Source: DATLMR01 sp035634255 (GTDB taxonomy: Bacteria > Acidobacteriota > Blastocatellia > UBA7656). Taken from it: a stretch of 20,425 nt of DNA. The notes under the pieces were generated by a model that was given only the letters and a program-made list of their open reading frames with translations, made no database searches and was not told the origin of the DNA. This document shows, piece after piece, positions 7,221 through 13,889 of this stretch. A program made the translations under genes and the position numbers. Positions within the stretch are counted from its first letter, which is position 1. Each line of letters begins with the position of its first letter. The stretch is taken from NCBI GenBank assembly GCA_035634255.1, contig DASQDI010000120.1, forward strand, positions 1 through 20,425. Direction: 5' to 3'.

Positions 7221-7580
7221 CTACGTTCTCCTTTTCGCGGCCTTGCAACTCCCGCCGAATCCGAAAGGGTTCGACGCTGCCTGATGCTTCGCATCGGCCG
7301 GGCTGCGGGCGGCTCTGTTGGAACGGTGAGGGATTCCAGAAAGGATTTCCTAAAAATAGAAGCTAACCTACCGATAACTCGCTTCGATAAGCCAGAGGCG
7401 CCCAATGACGAGGCTGCAATCGTTGAGTCGCATTCGGCGCAGGGTCCACGACTTTGCTCGCACGTGATTATTACATGCGCCTCGTTTTACAACAACGTTC
7501 AGCCGAGGCGTAAAGCGGAGGGCTCATCGCGCGCTTCCAATCGGGGCGCGGTTTTGTCCTGGACATTACAGAATTTCTGC
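7221..7580. other. non-coding stretch upstream of the TPR gene and cold-shock promoter
   Basis: About 360 bp between the minus-strand TPR gene and the cold-shock promoter. Apart from the TPR gene's Shine-Dalgarno (AAGGAG on the minus strand, 7228-7233) I see no convincing gene, tRNA or repeat. The TPR promoter must lie here, but no good hexamer pair stands out. Open frames crossing it lack ribosome sites and protein-like composition. Confidence 0.5.
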
Positions 7581-7609
7581 TTGACACTAAACGGCGCTTG
7601 CTATAGTAT
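7581..7609 (+). promoter_or_regulatory. strong sigma70 promoter of the cold-shock gene
   Basis: Perfect -35 TTGACA (7581-7586), 17-nt spacer, -10 TAGTAT (7604-7609); an alternative -10, TATAGT at 7602-7607, has a 15-nt spacer. Transcription would start near 7616, leaving about 238 nt of leader before the cold-shock ATG. Confidence 0.6.
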
Positions 7610-7810
7610 GCGGTCGCTTTTCGCGCATATCACTTAAAAATTCAACCAGAGCGTTCACACAAGACTTGAGCAGTACGTGGTGAAATCTTGATAAGAACCG
7701 CGAGTAGGAGGCGTCCGATGAGGGAGCCTTCATTTGCGGTTTTCTCGTTCAAGTCTCGCCGGCCGTGTTGTTCAGACGTTCCGGTGGATATTCAACCAGC
7801 TGCATTGCTA

Positions 7811-7846
7811 TTCCTCCGGGAGGGCAGTGTAAGACTTGGAGGAGGA
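7811..7846 (+). promoter_or_regulatory. possible SD-sequestering leader structure of the cold-shock gene
   Basis: TTCCTCC (7811-7817) is complementary to the cold-shock Shine-Dalgarno GGAGGAGGA (7838-7846), with a loop of about 20 nt. The same CCTC (7813-7816) can instead pair with GAGG (7820-7823) in a tight local hairpin. The two pairings exclude each other, as in a switchable leader. A functional thermosensor is inference. Confidence 0.3.
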
Positions 7847-7853
7847 TCACTCG

Positions 7854-8060
7854 ATGTCAACATCACAAGGCAAGGTCAAGTGGTTCAGTAATGCCAAGGG
7901 CTATGGATTCATCGAACAGCCGGGGGGGGCGGATGTCTTCGTGCACTACTCGGCGATTCAGGAAGAAGGCTACAAGTCGCTCAAGCAGGGCGAGACTGTA
8001 GAGTTCCAGGTGGTCCAGGGCCCGAAGGGACCTCAAGCCGAAGCCGTAAAGAGGCTGTAA
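7854..8060 (+). CDS. cspA: cold-shock domain protein (CspA family)
   Basis: 68-aa single-domain cold-shock protein, a nucleic-acid chaperone that binds single-stranded RNA/DNA in the cytoplasm. The start is the ATG at 7854, which has GGAGGAGGA at 7838-7846 with 7-nt spacing; an in-frame ATG at 7836 would lie on top of this ribosome site and was rejected. The five-stranded OB fold is complete: GKVKWFSNAKGYGFIEQ with RNP1 (KGYGFI, residues 15-20), DVFVHYSAI with RNP2 (VFVHYS, 28-33), then GETVEFQVVQGPKGPQA at the C-terminus. The length is normal for the family. It is a single-gene transcript, with a long leader upstream and an intrinsic terminator right after the stop. Which CspA paralogue it is cannot be told. 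Confidence 0.97.
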   Translation: MSTSQGKVKWFSNAKGYGFIEQPGGADVFVHYSAIQEEGYKSLKQGETVEFQVVQGPKGPQAEAVKRL

Positions 8061-8083
8061 GAATTTCTCAGGCGCAAAGGTTC

Positions 8084-8110
8084 GCCTCGCTCTTCGGAGC
8101 GGGGCTTTTT
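8084..8110 (+). terminator. intrinsic terminator after the cold-shock gene
   Basis: GCCTCGCTC (8084-8092), TTCG tetraloop, GAGCGGGGC (8097-8105): a nine-pair stem including one G-T pair, followed by TTTTT (8106-8110). It lies 24 bp after the cold-shock stop and touches the stop codon of the converging gene. Confidence 0.88.
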
Positions 8111-8699
8111 AATTCTCCCCGCCGGCCGCCTCCGTCTGATCCACCGCGCGCGCGGTGAACCTGACCTCCCCGTTATCGACCGTGATCAGGAAGTCCACCG
8201 ACTCCGACCCGAGCCGGCTCTTTATCTGGCCCGCCCGCGAGCGCATGAATTTCGTGAAGACATCGAGGCTGAGGTTGCCGAGCCTCTCCCCGCATGCGCG
8301 CCGGGCCGCGATGAGGTGGTCGTAGAGCTGGCTCACCTTTTCGGGCTCGCGCTCGGGGTTGCTGAAGCGGATTATCACGGACTGCGCGCGCGCGGCCGCC
8401 TGAGCCTCCGCCGTCGGCGGCTTGCCGCTCTCCTCCCGCCCCTGCGTCTGCCTCCGCCACAGCTCGCGCATGACGTTGTAGCGCGCCACCAGACTGTTGT
8501 AGCGAAAGCGCTGGCTGAAGCTCATGTTTCGCGCGTCGTATATTCGCTTTATGGCCGTCTCCACGCGCCCTTTGGTGTCGTTCGGGGGCCGGAGCGTGCC
8601 GCCGTTGAAGTAGATGTCGTACTCGACTTTCAGGCGGCGCATCTCCTGCTCCAGCCTGTCGAGTTCCTGGTCCAATGGATTTACTACCTTCTGTTCCAT
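8109..8699 (-). CDS. MXAN_5187_C-like conserved protein
   Basis: 196-aa cytoplasmic protein of unknown function. The N-terminus is a short coiled coil (residues 6-25, NPLDQELDRLEQEMRRLKVE) followed by EYDIYFNGG, PPNDTKGRVETAIKRIYD and SFSQRFRYNSLVARYNVM. This order (helical LEQEMRRLKVEYD, a PP-containing turn, then RFRYNSL) matches the C-terminal domain of the Myxococcus MXAN_5187 family as I recall it. The second half has a basic helix (YDHLIAARRACGERLGNLSLDVFTKFM in two parts) and a terminal beta pair (VDFLITVDNGEVRFTARAV). No signal peptide or membrane segment is visible. The ATG at 8699 has only a weak Shine-Dalgarno. It is transcribed divergently from selA from a good promoter at 8779-8751. 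Family members sometimes occur fused to signalling domains; here the domain stands alone. Confidence 0.75.
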   Translation of the reverse strand: MEQKVVNPLDQELDRLEQEMRRLKVEYDIYFNGGTLRPPNDTKGRVETAIKRIYDARNMSFSQRFRYNSLVARYNVMRELWRRQTQGREESGKPPTAEAQAAARAQSVIIRFSNPEREPEKVSQLYDHLIAARRACGERLGNLSLDVFTKFMRSRAGQIKSRLGSESVDFLITVDNGEVRFTARAVDQTEAAGGEN

Positions 8700-8747
8700 T
8701 CAAGTCGCTCGTCCGGGGCGCGGGGTGGTTCGTTGTGGGGGTTGTGC

Positions 8748-8753
8748 TAGAAT
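8748..8753 (+). promoter_or_regulatory. possible extended -10 promoter of selA
   Basis: TGC (8745-8747) followed by TAGAAT gives an extended -10 element with no clear -35. Transcription would start near 8760, about 30 nt before the selA ATG. It overlaps the -10 of the divergent minus-strand promoter. Confidence 0.35.
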
Positions 8754-8779
8754 GTAAGCCAGGCACCTCGCGGTGTCAA
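8751..8779 (-). promoter_or_regulatory. sigma70 promoter of the MXAN_5187_C-like gene
   Basis: On the minus strand, perfect TTGACA (8779-8774), 17-nt spacer, TACATT (8756-8751). The start site would be near 8744, leaving about 45 nt of leader to the ATG at 8699. Confidence 0.6.
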
Positions 8780-8789
8780 CCTTAATTAC

Positions 8790-10262
8790 ATGTCAAACGA
8801 ATTGTTGAGATTGCTGCCCTCGATTGAGCGGCTGCTTGCCGGCCCCGCCGCCGCGCGACTGTCGGCGGAGCTGAGCCGCGCGCGCCTGCGTGACCTGCTG
8901 CGCGAAATCACCGACGACCTGCGCCGCGAGATGTCCGAAGGCAGTGTCGGCGTCGAATCGATTCTCGCCCGCGGCCCCGGCCTCGGGGGGAACGGGGACC
9001 GGCAGGCGTTGCTCGCGGCGGAGATCGAGCGGCGGCTCGAAGCGCGGGTCGAGGGCCTGGCCCGCCCGTCCCTGCGAAGGGTCGTCAACGCCACCGGCGT
9101 CGTCATTCACACCAACCTCGGGCGCGCGCCGCTCGCCCGCGCGGCCGTGGACGCCCTGTCCGACGTGGCGGGCCATTACTCTAATCTCGAATACGACATC
9201 GAGCGCGGGGGGCGCGGCAGGCGCGAGTCGCACTGCCAGGACCTGCTCGCCCGCCTCGCGGGGAGCGAGGCCGCTGTCGTGGCGAACAACAACGCCGCGG
9301 CCGTGATGCTCGTGCTCAATACGCTGGCAGAAGGCGGGGAGGTGATCGTATCTCGCGGGGAGCTTGTCGAGATCGGGGGCAGCTTCCGCATCCCCGACGT
9401 TATGGAGAAGAGCGGCGCGCGCCTGCGCGAGGTCGGCACGACCAACCGCACCCGCATAGAAGATTACGAGCGCGCGATAAACGACAGCACGCGGCTCATA
9501 CTCCGCGTTCACCCGTCGAACTACCGGATAATCGGGTTCACGGAGCGCCCGCCGGTCGAGGCGATCTCCGACCTCGCGCGCCGCGCGAACATACCCTCAT
9601 TCGAGGACCTGGGCTCCGGCTGCCTCATAGACCTTGAGCCCTTCGGGGTGAGGGACGAGCCGGTCGTTTCGCGCTCTCTCGAAGCGGGCGTCGATGTCGT
9701 CTCTTTCAGCGGGGACAAGATGCTCGGGGGCCCGCAGGCGGGCGTCATCGCGGGCTCGCGCCGACTGATCGAGCTGGTCCGAAAGAACCCCCTGATGCGC
9801 GCCCTGAGAGTGGACAAGATGACCTACGCGGCCCTTGAGGCGACCCTGAGGCTTTACGAGCGGGGGGTGGCGCAATCGGAGGTGCCGGTCATCCGGGCCC
9901 TGACCGAGACTCGCGAGCGGATAAGAGAGCGCGCAAGCCGAATGGCCGGGCGCATTCCTGAGCTTACGGGCGGCAGGATCAAAGCCGGTCTTGAGGAAGG
10001 TGACTCCGTCATCGGAGGGGGTTCGGCCCCGGAGGTAAAACTCCCGACGGTGCTCGTCACGGTAGAGTGCGCGGCCCTGTCCGCGTCTTCGATTGAAGAG
10101 CGGCTCCGGGCCCACCGCGTGCCCGTGATCGTTCGCACGGAGCGCGATCACATATTGATCGACCTTCGCACGGTCGAGCCGGATGAGGAACCGATCATAC
10201 TCGAAGCGCTGTCGGCGCTCGGCGAACCTGCACCCGGCGAAATTGCATCGATAAGAGGATAG
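8790..10262 (+). CDS. selA: L-seryl-tRNA(Sec) selenium transferase
   Basis: 490-aa PLP-dependent enzyme that converts Ser-tRNA(Sec) to Sec-tRNA(Sec) with selenophosphate, the last charging step for selenocysteine. An N-terminal helical tRNA-binding domain (residues 1-80, LLRLLPSIERLLAG) is followed by the fold-type-I core: RRVVNATGVVIHTNLGRAPL (about 97-116), YSNLEYDIERGGRGRRESHC, the VVANNNAAAVMLVLNTLA cofactor region, and SFSGDKMLGGPQAG with the Schiff-base lysine at K310. The length is typical of bacterial SelA (about 460-490). The ATG at 8790 has no clear Shine-Dalgarno, but the N-terminus aligns with the family. No selB, selC or selD is in the window. Its presence implies the organism can make selenoproteins. 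The next gene starts 56 bp downstream and may be co-transcribed. Confidence 0.97.
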   Translation: MSNELLRLLPSIERLLAGPAAARLSAELSRARLRDLLREITDDLRREMSEGSVGVESILARGPGLGGNGDRQALLAAEIERRLEARVEGLARPSLRRVVNATGVVIHTNLGRAPLARAAVDALSDVAGHYSNLEYDIERGGRGRRESHCQDLLARLAGSEAAVVANNNAAAVMLVLNTLAEGGEVIVSRGELVEIGGSFRIPDVMEKSGARLREVGTTNRTRIEDYERAINDSTRLILRVHPSNYRIIGFTERPPVEAISDLARRANIPSFEDLGSGCLIDLEPFGVRDEPVVSRSLEAGVDVVSFSGDKMLGGPQAGVIAGSRRLIELVRKNPLMRALRVDKMTYAALEATLRLYERGVAQSEVPVIRALTETRERIRERASRMAGRIPELTGGRIKAGLEEGDSVIGGGSAPEVKLPTVLVTVECAALSASSIEERLRAHRVPVIVRTERDHILIDLRTVEPDEEPIILEALSALGEPAPGEIASIRG

Positions 10263-10318
10263 GACTTCCCGGCTCCGGGCCTGTGATCGGCCCGGCGGAG
10301 CCAGAGTTGAGGAACGAA

Positions 10319-11779
10319 ATGGTTTTGATATTTTTAAACCTGATTCAAGCGCAACCGCAGCCGACATCGAAGGTCGTGTGGGTAGTCGCGATCCTGCTCT
10401 TTCTCGCGGGCGTCTCCATGATCGTCTACTTCTTCACACGCCTGAAGAGGGTCGAGAAGGAGCCCGAAGAGGACTGGAGCTTGTCGAGAAACACTCTCTT
10501 CGTAGCCCCCACGCCGGGCGCGAAGGAGCGAGAGGGCGTCCCCGGTGGGACGCCGGAGCCTTCGGCCGAGCCGGTCGAATCTAAGGTCGAATCGAGCGAG
10601 GTATCGGCGCTCGATAGCCCCGACGACCTGCCGCCGCATGTCCCTTACGCCGAAACGCGCGAGCTTGCGAGCGAGGATTTCACCGGGCCGACGGTGACCG
10701 CGCCGGAGGAGGTGACTCCGTGGGTGCCGACCGAGCCGAGGCCCGCCGAGGTCATCGAAGAACCCTTGCCTTCCGCCGAGGCGACCCGCGCGCTCGGGAG
10801 CGTTCAGGAGGAGCCGCCGGTCGAGCCCCCGAGGGGGAAGGAAGAAGGGGGCGCGGTCTTCGACGAAGAAGTATGGGCAGAGCTCGGGCCTTCAGGCTCT
10901 TCGCACCCGGCCGACGTCGAGCCCGCGGCATTCGCCAGAGTGGACGAGAGCACGTCGCGCGCTCCGTTCGAGGCCCCTAGCATAGAACCCGTCAACGTAG
11001 AACCCGCCACTCAGCGAGAGCCGTTCGAGCCGCCGCGAATAGAGCCCCTGGCTCCGCGCGTGGGCGAGGCCGCGCCGCGACTTTCGAAGCCTGTCAGCGA
11101 GCCCGTGCCCGCTTCGGCCCACGCTCCGCGAGAGGTCGAGCCATCCATCCCGTCGGTGGGCCGCGAGCGAAAGATGGCCGGGTCGGTGCTCGGGATTTCA
11201 CCCGAAGCGGCAAAGGGGCCTTTGATCCTTGGGACCCCGAGCAAAGCGCCCGATGAATTCGGGATAGGCAGCCTCACGAATTATGGCAAAGACCTGAATG
11301 AGAAGGCGGGGCACGGCGGCACGATAGCGCTTGCGGTGGCGATCTTACTGGTCGCGGGCGCGGTGCTCTCATACTTCTACATTCCCGCGGTACACGCTCG
11401 CGTCGATGATCTGGTCATGCGGATGAGGGGCCGGAACCCCGCCGCCGAGCAGGCCGCCGTAATCGCCAACGAGCCGAAGGCGCGGATATTCCCCGCGCGT
11501 AATCCCGAAGTGGTAAAGAACATGGTCAAGGCGAGGGGGGCCGTCGATAACCTCTCGAAGCAGGAGCTAGCGAATCTGTACGTGGAGGTGTCGCTCGAAC
11601 GCTATGACGGAGGCCCCGCCGACACGCGCAACATCCAGGTGAACCCGACGAACCTCGCGCCGGCGCAGCGGGGGGTCTACGAGTTCCCGTACGACGGCAA
11701 GCAGTACAGAGGCTACGGAATCACCAGGCTGACTAGCAACGGCGAAGAGGTGAAGTTTATCGCTCCGAAGCAGCAGTAG
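10319..11779 (+). CDS. two-TM Pro/Glu-rich membrane protein, possible FxLYD-like C-terminal domain
   Basis: 486-aa protein of unknown function. The ATG at 10319 was chosen because GAGG (10309-10312) lies 6 nt upstream and a membrane segment follows soon after; an in-frame GTG at 10283 adds 12 polar residues without a better site. Layout: TM1 at about residues 19-40 (VVWVVAILLFLAGVSMIVYF), a long acidic, proline-rich disordered region (about 45-325) with repeated PFE-x-P-x-IEP-like units, TM2 at about 335-356 (TIALAVAILLVAGAVLSYFY), and a folded C-terminus (about 392-486). This last part, with VKARGAVDNLSKQELANLYV and a later VYEFPYDGKQYRGYGITRL, looks like an FxLYD-type beta domain. The disordered part would sit between two membrane anchors, probably on the cytoplasmic side if both ends are outside; topology is inferred. 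It lies 56 bp after selA, in a common style for Acidobacteriota-like genomes. Confidence 0.75.
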   Translation: MVLIFLNLIQAQPQPTSKVVWVVAILLFLAGVSMIVYFFTRLKRVEKEPEEDWSLSRNTLFVAPTPGAKEREGVPGGTPEPSAEPVESKVESSEVSALDSPDDLPPHVPYAETRELASEDFTGPTVTAPEEVTPWVPTEPRPAEVIEEPLPSAEATRALGSVQEEPPVEPPRGKEEGGAVFDEEVWAELGPSGSSHPADVEPAAFARVDESTSRAPFEAPSIEPVNVEPATQREPFEPPRIEPLAPRVGEAAPRLSKPVSEPVPASAHAPREVEPSIPSVGRERKMAGSVLGISPEAAKGPLILGTPSKAPDEFGIGSLTNYGKDLNEKAGHGGTIALAVAILLVAGAVLSYFYIPAVHARVDDLVMRMRGRNPAAEQAAVIANEPKARIFPARNPEVVKNMVKARGAVDNLSKQELANLYVEVSLERYDGGPADTRNIQVNPTNLAPAQRGVYEFPYDGKQYRGYGITRLTSNGEEVKFIAPKQQ

Positions 11780-11916
11780 TATCAGCGGCCGGGATTCAGG
11801 ATTCAGGAGTTAGGGGCTAAGGAAGGAGCATATCAGGCTCTCTTTACGGAACCCCTTTCGAGTAAATCGAAACCACGGAGGGTGCCACTGGCCCCCGGCC
11901 CCTGCTTTTATTTCTA

Positions 11917-11945
11917 TTGCCGCCGATAATCGTTATTCGTATAAT
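11917..11945 (+). promoter_or_regulatory. sigma70 promoter of the pilT cluster
   Basis: TTGCCG (11917-11922), 17-nt spacer, consensus -10 TATAAT (11940-11945). The start near 11952 leaves a leader of about 118 nt before pilT. The rest of the 291-bp gap (11780-12070) holds a short tandem repeat (GGATTCAGGATTCAGG near 11793) and no gene. Confidence 0.65.
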
Positions 11946-12036
11946 ACGAGCGCTGAAAGTTCAGACTCTGATCTCTGTCGCCCTGTAGGACTTCCAGGCC
12001 AGCCCCTCCACTACTGTCCCCGCTGATTTCCGGTAA

Positions 12037-12053
12037 GTAGCTGACCGAGCTAC
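12037..12053 (+). promoter_or_regulatory. hairpin in the pilT leader
   Basis: GTAGCT (12037-12042) and AGCTAC (12048-12053) form a perfect six-pair stem with a GACCG loop, ending 17 nt before the pilT ATG and just ahead of the weak Shine-Dalgarno. It could affect translation, but the role is unknown. Confidence 0.3.
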
Positions 12054-12070
12054 AAACAAGGCAGGCGTTA

Positions 12071-13279
12071 ATGTCATCGAGTATTGATCAACTGCTGACC
12101 ATTGCTTGCAGCAGGGGCGCGTCCGATCTACACATCAAGGCCGGGAGCTTTCCGTTCATCAGGGTAAACGGCGAGCTTCAGCCTATGGTCGAAGCGCAAC
12201 GGCTGTCGGCCGAAGATACGCTCAACATGGCTTTCGGCATCATGAACAACCGCCAGAAGCAGCGGTTCAACGAGAATGCCGAGATAGACATCGCTTACGG
12301 CGTGTCGGGCCTCGGGCGTTTCCGCTGCAACATATTTCAGCAGCGCGGCACCGTGGGTATGGTGCTCAGAGTGATACCGACGACTGTGCGGACGACCGAG
12401 GAGCTGAGGCTGCCTCCCGTCATCGAGAAGATCGCCAACGAGCAGCGCGGGCTGGTGCTCGTGACCGGGACCACGGGCTCCGGCAAGTCCACGACCCTCG
12501 CCGCCATAATCGATTACATCAACCGCTGCCGCACCGGGCACATCGTCACGGTCGAGGACCCCATCGAGTTCCTCCACCGCGACAAGAAGTCTTACGTCAA
12601 TCAGCGCGAGGTCGATGTCGACACCAAGAGCTTTTCGGAGGCGTTGCGCGGGGCGCTGCGCCAGGACCCGGACGTGATACTCGTAGGCGAGATGCGGGAC
12701 TACGAGACGATAGAGACGGCCCTGACCGCCGCGGAGACGGGCCACCTCGTCTTGTCGACCCTTCACACTCTGGACGCGACGGAGACGATCAACCGCATAG
12801 TGTCGGTCTTCCCCCCGCACCAGCAGCGAGCCGTCCGGCTGCAGCTGGCGGGCGTGCTTCGCGCGGTGATCTCGATGAGACTGGTGCGCGCCGCCGAATC
12901 GATCCAGGGGCGGGTGCCGGCCGTGGAGGTCATGGTAGTCACCCCTTACATCCGGGACTGCATAATACAGCCGGAGAAGACGAACCTGATCCGCGACGCG
13001 ATAGCGCAGGGCACTTCCCAGTACGGGATGCAGACCTTCGACCAGTCGCTGTTTGATTTGTACTCTCGCGGGTTGATAACATACGACGAAGCGCTGGCGG
13101 GAGCGTCCAATCCCGACGAGTTCAAGCTTCGAGTGTCAGGTGTCCGATCCGTCTCCGATCAGGCGCGCGAAGACATGGAGCGGTCGCGCAGGCGAACCGG
13201 CCCGCTGGACGCGGCCAAGCCGGAGACAAAGCAGTTTGTAAATTGGCTTTTGGAAGGTACAGAACACGTAAACCGGTGA
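12071..13279 (+). CDS. pilT: type IV pilus retraction ATPase PilT
   Basis: 402-aa cytoplasmic hexameric ATPase that powers pilus retraction and twitching. All family motifs are present: N-terminal PAS-like domain with ASDLHIKAG (17-25) and RVNGEL, Walker A GTTGSGKST (133-141), Asp box VTVEDPIEF (159-167), Walker B ILVGEMRD (203-210), His box HLVLSTLHTLDA (225-236), and TNLIRDAI (304-311), equivalent to the AIRNLIRE retraction motif that separates PilT from PilB. The protein is about 50 residues longer than typical PilT (about 345-360); the extra, charged tail (355-402) has no recognised domain. The ATG is preceded by a modest AGGCAGG. A consensus promoter lies upstream. The stop overlaps the next gene, recX, by 4 bp, and a PilZ-domain protein follows, suggesting shared expression of motility and c-di-GMP functions. 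Confidence 0.97.
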   Translation: MSSSIDQLLTIACSRGASDLHIKAGSFPFIRVNGELQPMVEAQRLSAEDTLNMAFGIMNNRQKQRFNENAEIDIAYGVSGLGRFRCNIFQQRGTVGMVLRVIPTTVRTTEELRLPPVIEKIANEQRGLVLVTGTTGSGKSTTLAAIIDYINRCRTGHIVTVEDPIEFLHRDKKSYVNQREVDVDTKSFSEALRGALRQDPDVILVGEMRDYETIETALTAAETGHLVLSTLHTLDATETINRIVSVFPPHQQRAVRLQLAGVLRAVISMRLVRAAESIQGRVPAVEVMVVTPYIRDCIIQPEKTNLIRDAIAQGTSQYGMQTFDQSLFDLYSRGLITYDEALAGASNPDEFKLRVSGVRSVSDQAREDMERSRRRTGPLDAAKPETKQFVNWLLEGTEHVNR

Positions 13280-13821
13280 GTCGCGACGCGGGCGGAAAGC
13301 GTGGCGGGAAGGGAGAGTCGCCCCCTCGCAAGGTCAGCCCGGAGAAGGCCCGCGACAAGGTCTTCGCGACCGCGCTCAAAATATTGGCCGCGCGGCCCAG
13401 GAGCGAAAGCCAGTTGCGCGAGCGGCTGCTCTCAAGGCCGTGGGCCGAGCCGGAAGCCGTCGACGCCTGCATAGAGAGGCTGAAAGAGCTCGGCTACGTG
13501 AACGACAGGACGTTCGCCGAGAGTTACGCGAATCACCGGGTCAACCTCAAGCCCGTGGGCCGGTCGCGGATCGCCCGCGAGCTCGCGGGGAAGAAGGTGT
13601 CGCGCGAGACGATCAGCAAAGCCCTCGACAACGTGTTCGAGGAAGTCGGCGAAGACGCCCTGATCGACAGGGCAATAGAGAAGCGGATGCGCACCTACGG
13701 CCGACCGACCGACCAGAACGGCGCGAAGCGGATGTTCGATCATCTCGCGCGCCTCGGCTTCGAGTACGACCTGATCGTGCGCAAGCTCCGCGCCCTCAGA
13801 GCCAGCATCGAAGAAGAGTGA
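13276..13821 (+). CDS. recX: regulatory protein RecX
   Basis: 181-aa all-helical protein of the RecX family, which binds RecA filaments and limits recombinase activity. The start is the GTG at 13276 overlapping the pilT stop as GTGA (4-bp overlap, likely translational coupling); an in-frame TTG at 13243, 33 bp earlier, is less likely. After a basic, glycine-rich leader (residues 1-25) come tandem three-helix repeats: ATALKILAARPRSESQLRERL, VDACIERLKELGYVNDRTFAESY with the family's LGYxND motif, GRSRIARELAGKKVSRETISKAL, and a C-terminal MFDHLARLGFEYDLIVRKLR. The size is normal for RecX. recA, the usual neighbour, is not in the window; linkage to pilT instead is unusual. Confidence in the family is high and in the exact start moderate. 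Confidence 0.92.
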   Translation: MSRDAGGKRGGKGESPPRKVSPEKARDKVFATALKILAARPRSESQLRERLLSRPWAEPEAVDACIERLKELGYVNDRTFAESYANHRVNLKPVGRSRIARELAGKKVSRETISKALDNVFEEVGEDALIDRAIEKRMRTYGRPTDQNGAKRMFDHLARLGFEYDLIVRKLRALRASIEEE

Positions 13822-13889
13822 GAGGTGGGGACCGGCGGGGTTTAAAGCCCTTGATTCCGGCCCGGCAGCAGGATAGTGAGGCAGCATCA

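Noticed and set aside
8790..10262. Search for a selenocysteine UGA codon and SECIS element near selA
   Set aside because: No gene in the window is interrupted by an in-frame TGA continuing as recognisable protein of a selenoprotein family; the split frame at 4497-4702 is a change of register, not a read-through.
11790..11812. GGATTCAGGATTCAGG tandem repeat as a mobile or regulatory element
   Set aside because: Only about two copies of an eight-base unit; too short to distinguish from background intergenic repeats without genome-wide counts.
11952..12070. c-di-GMP (GEMM) riboswitch in the pilT leader
   Set aside because: The position is attractive given the PilZ neighbour, but I see no GEMM core sequence, only a short simple hairpin.
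13440..13889. N-terminal extension of the PilZ-PATAN protein into recX
   Set aside because: The extra 150 residues are an out-of-register reading of recX, rich in Arg and Ala with no domain; the PilZ domain starts right after the ATG at 13890.
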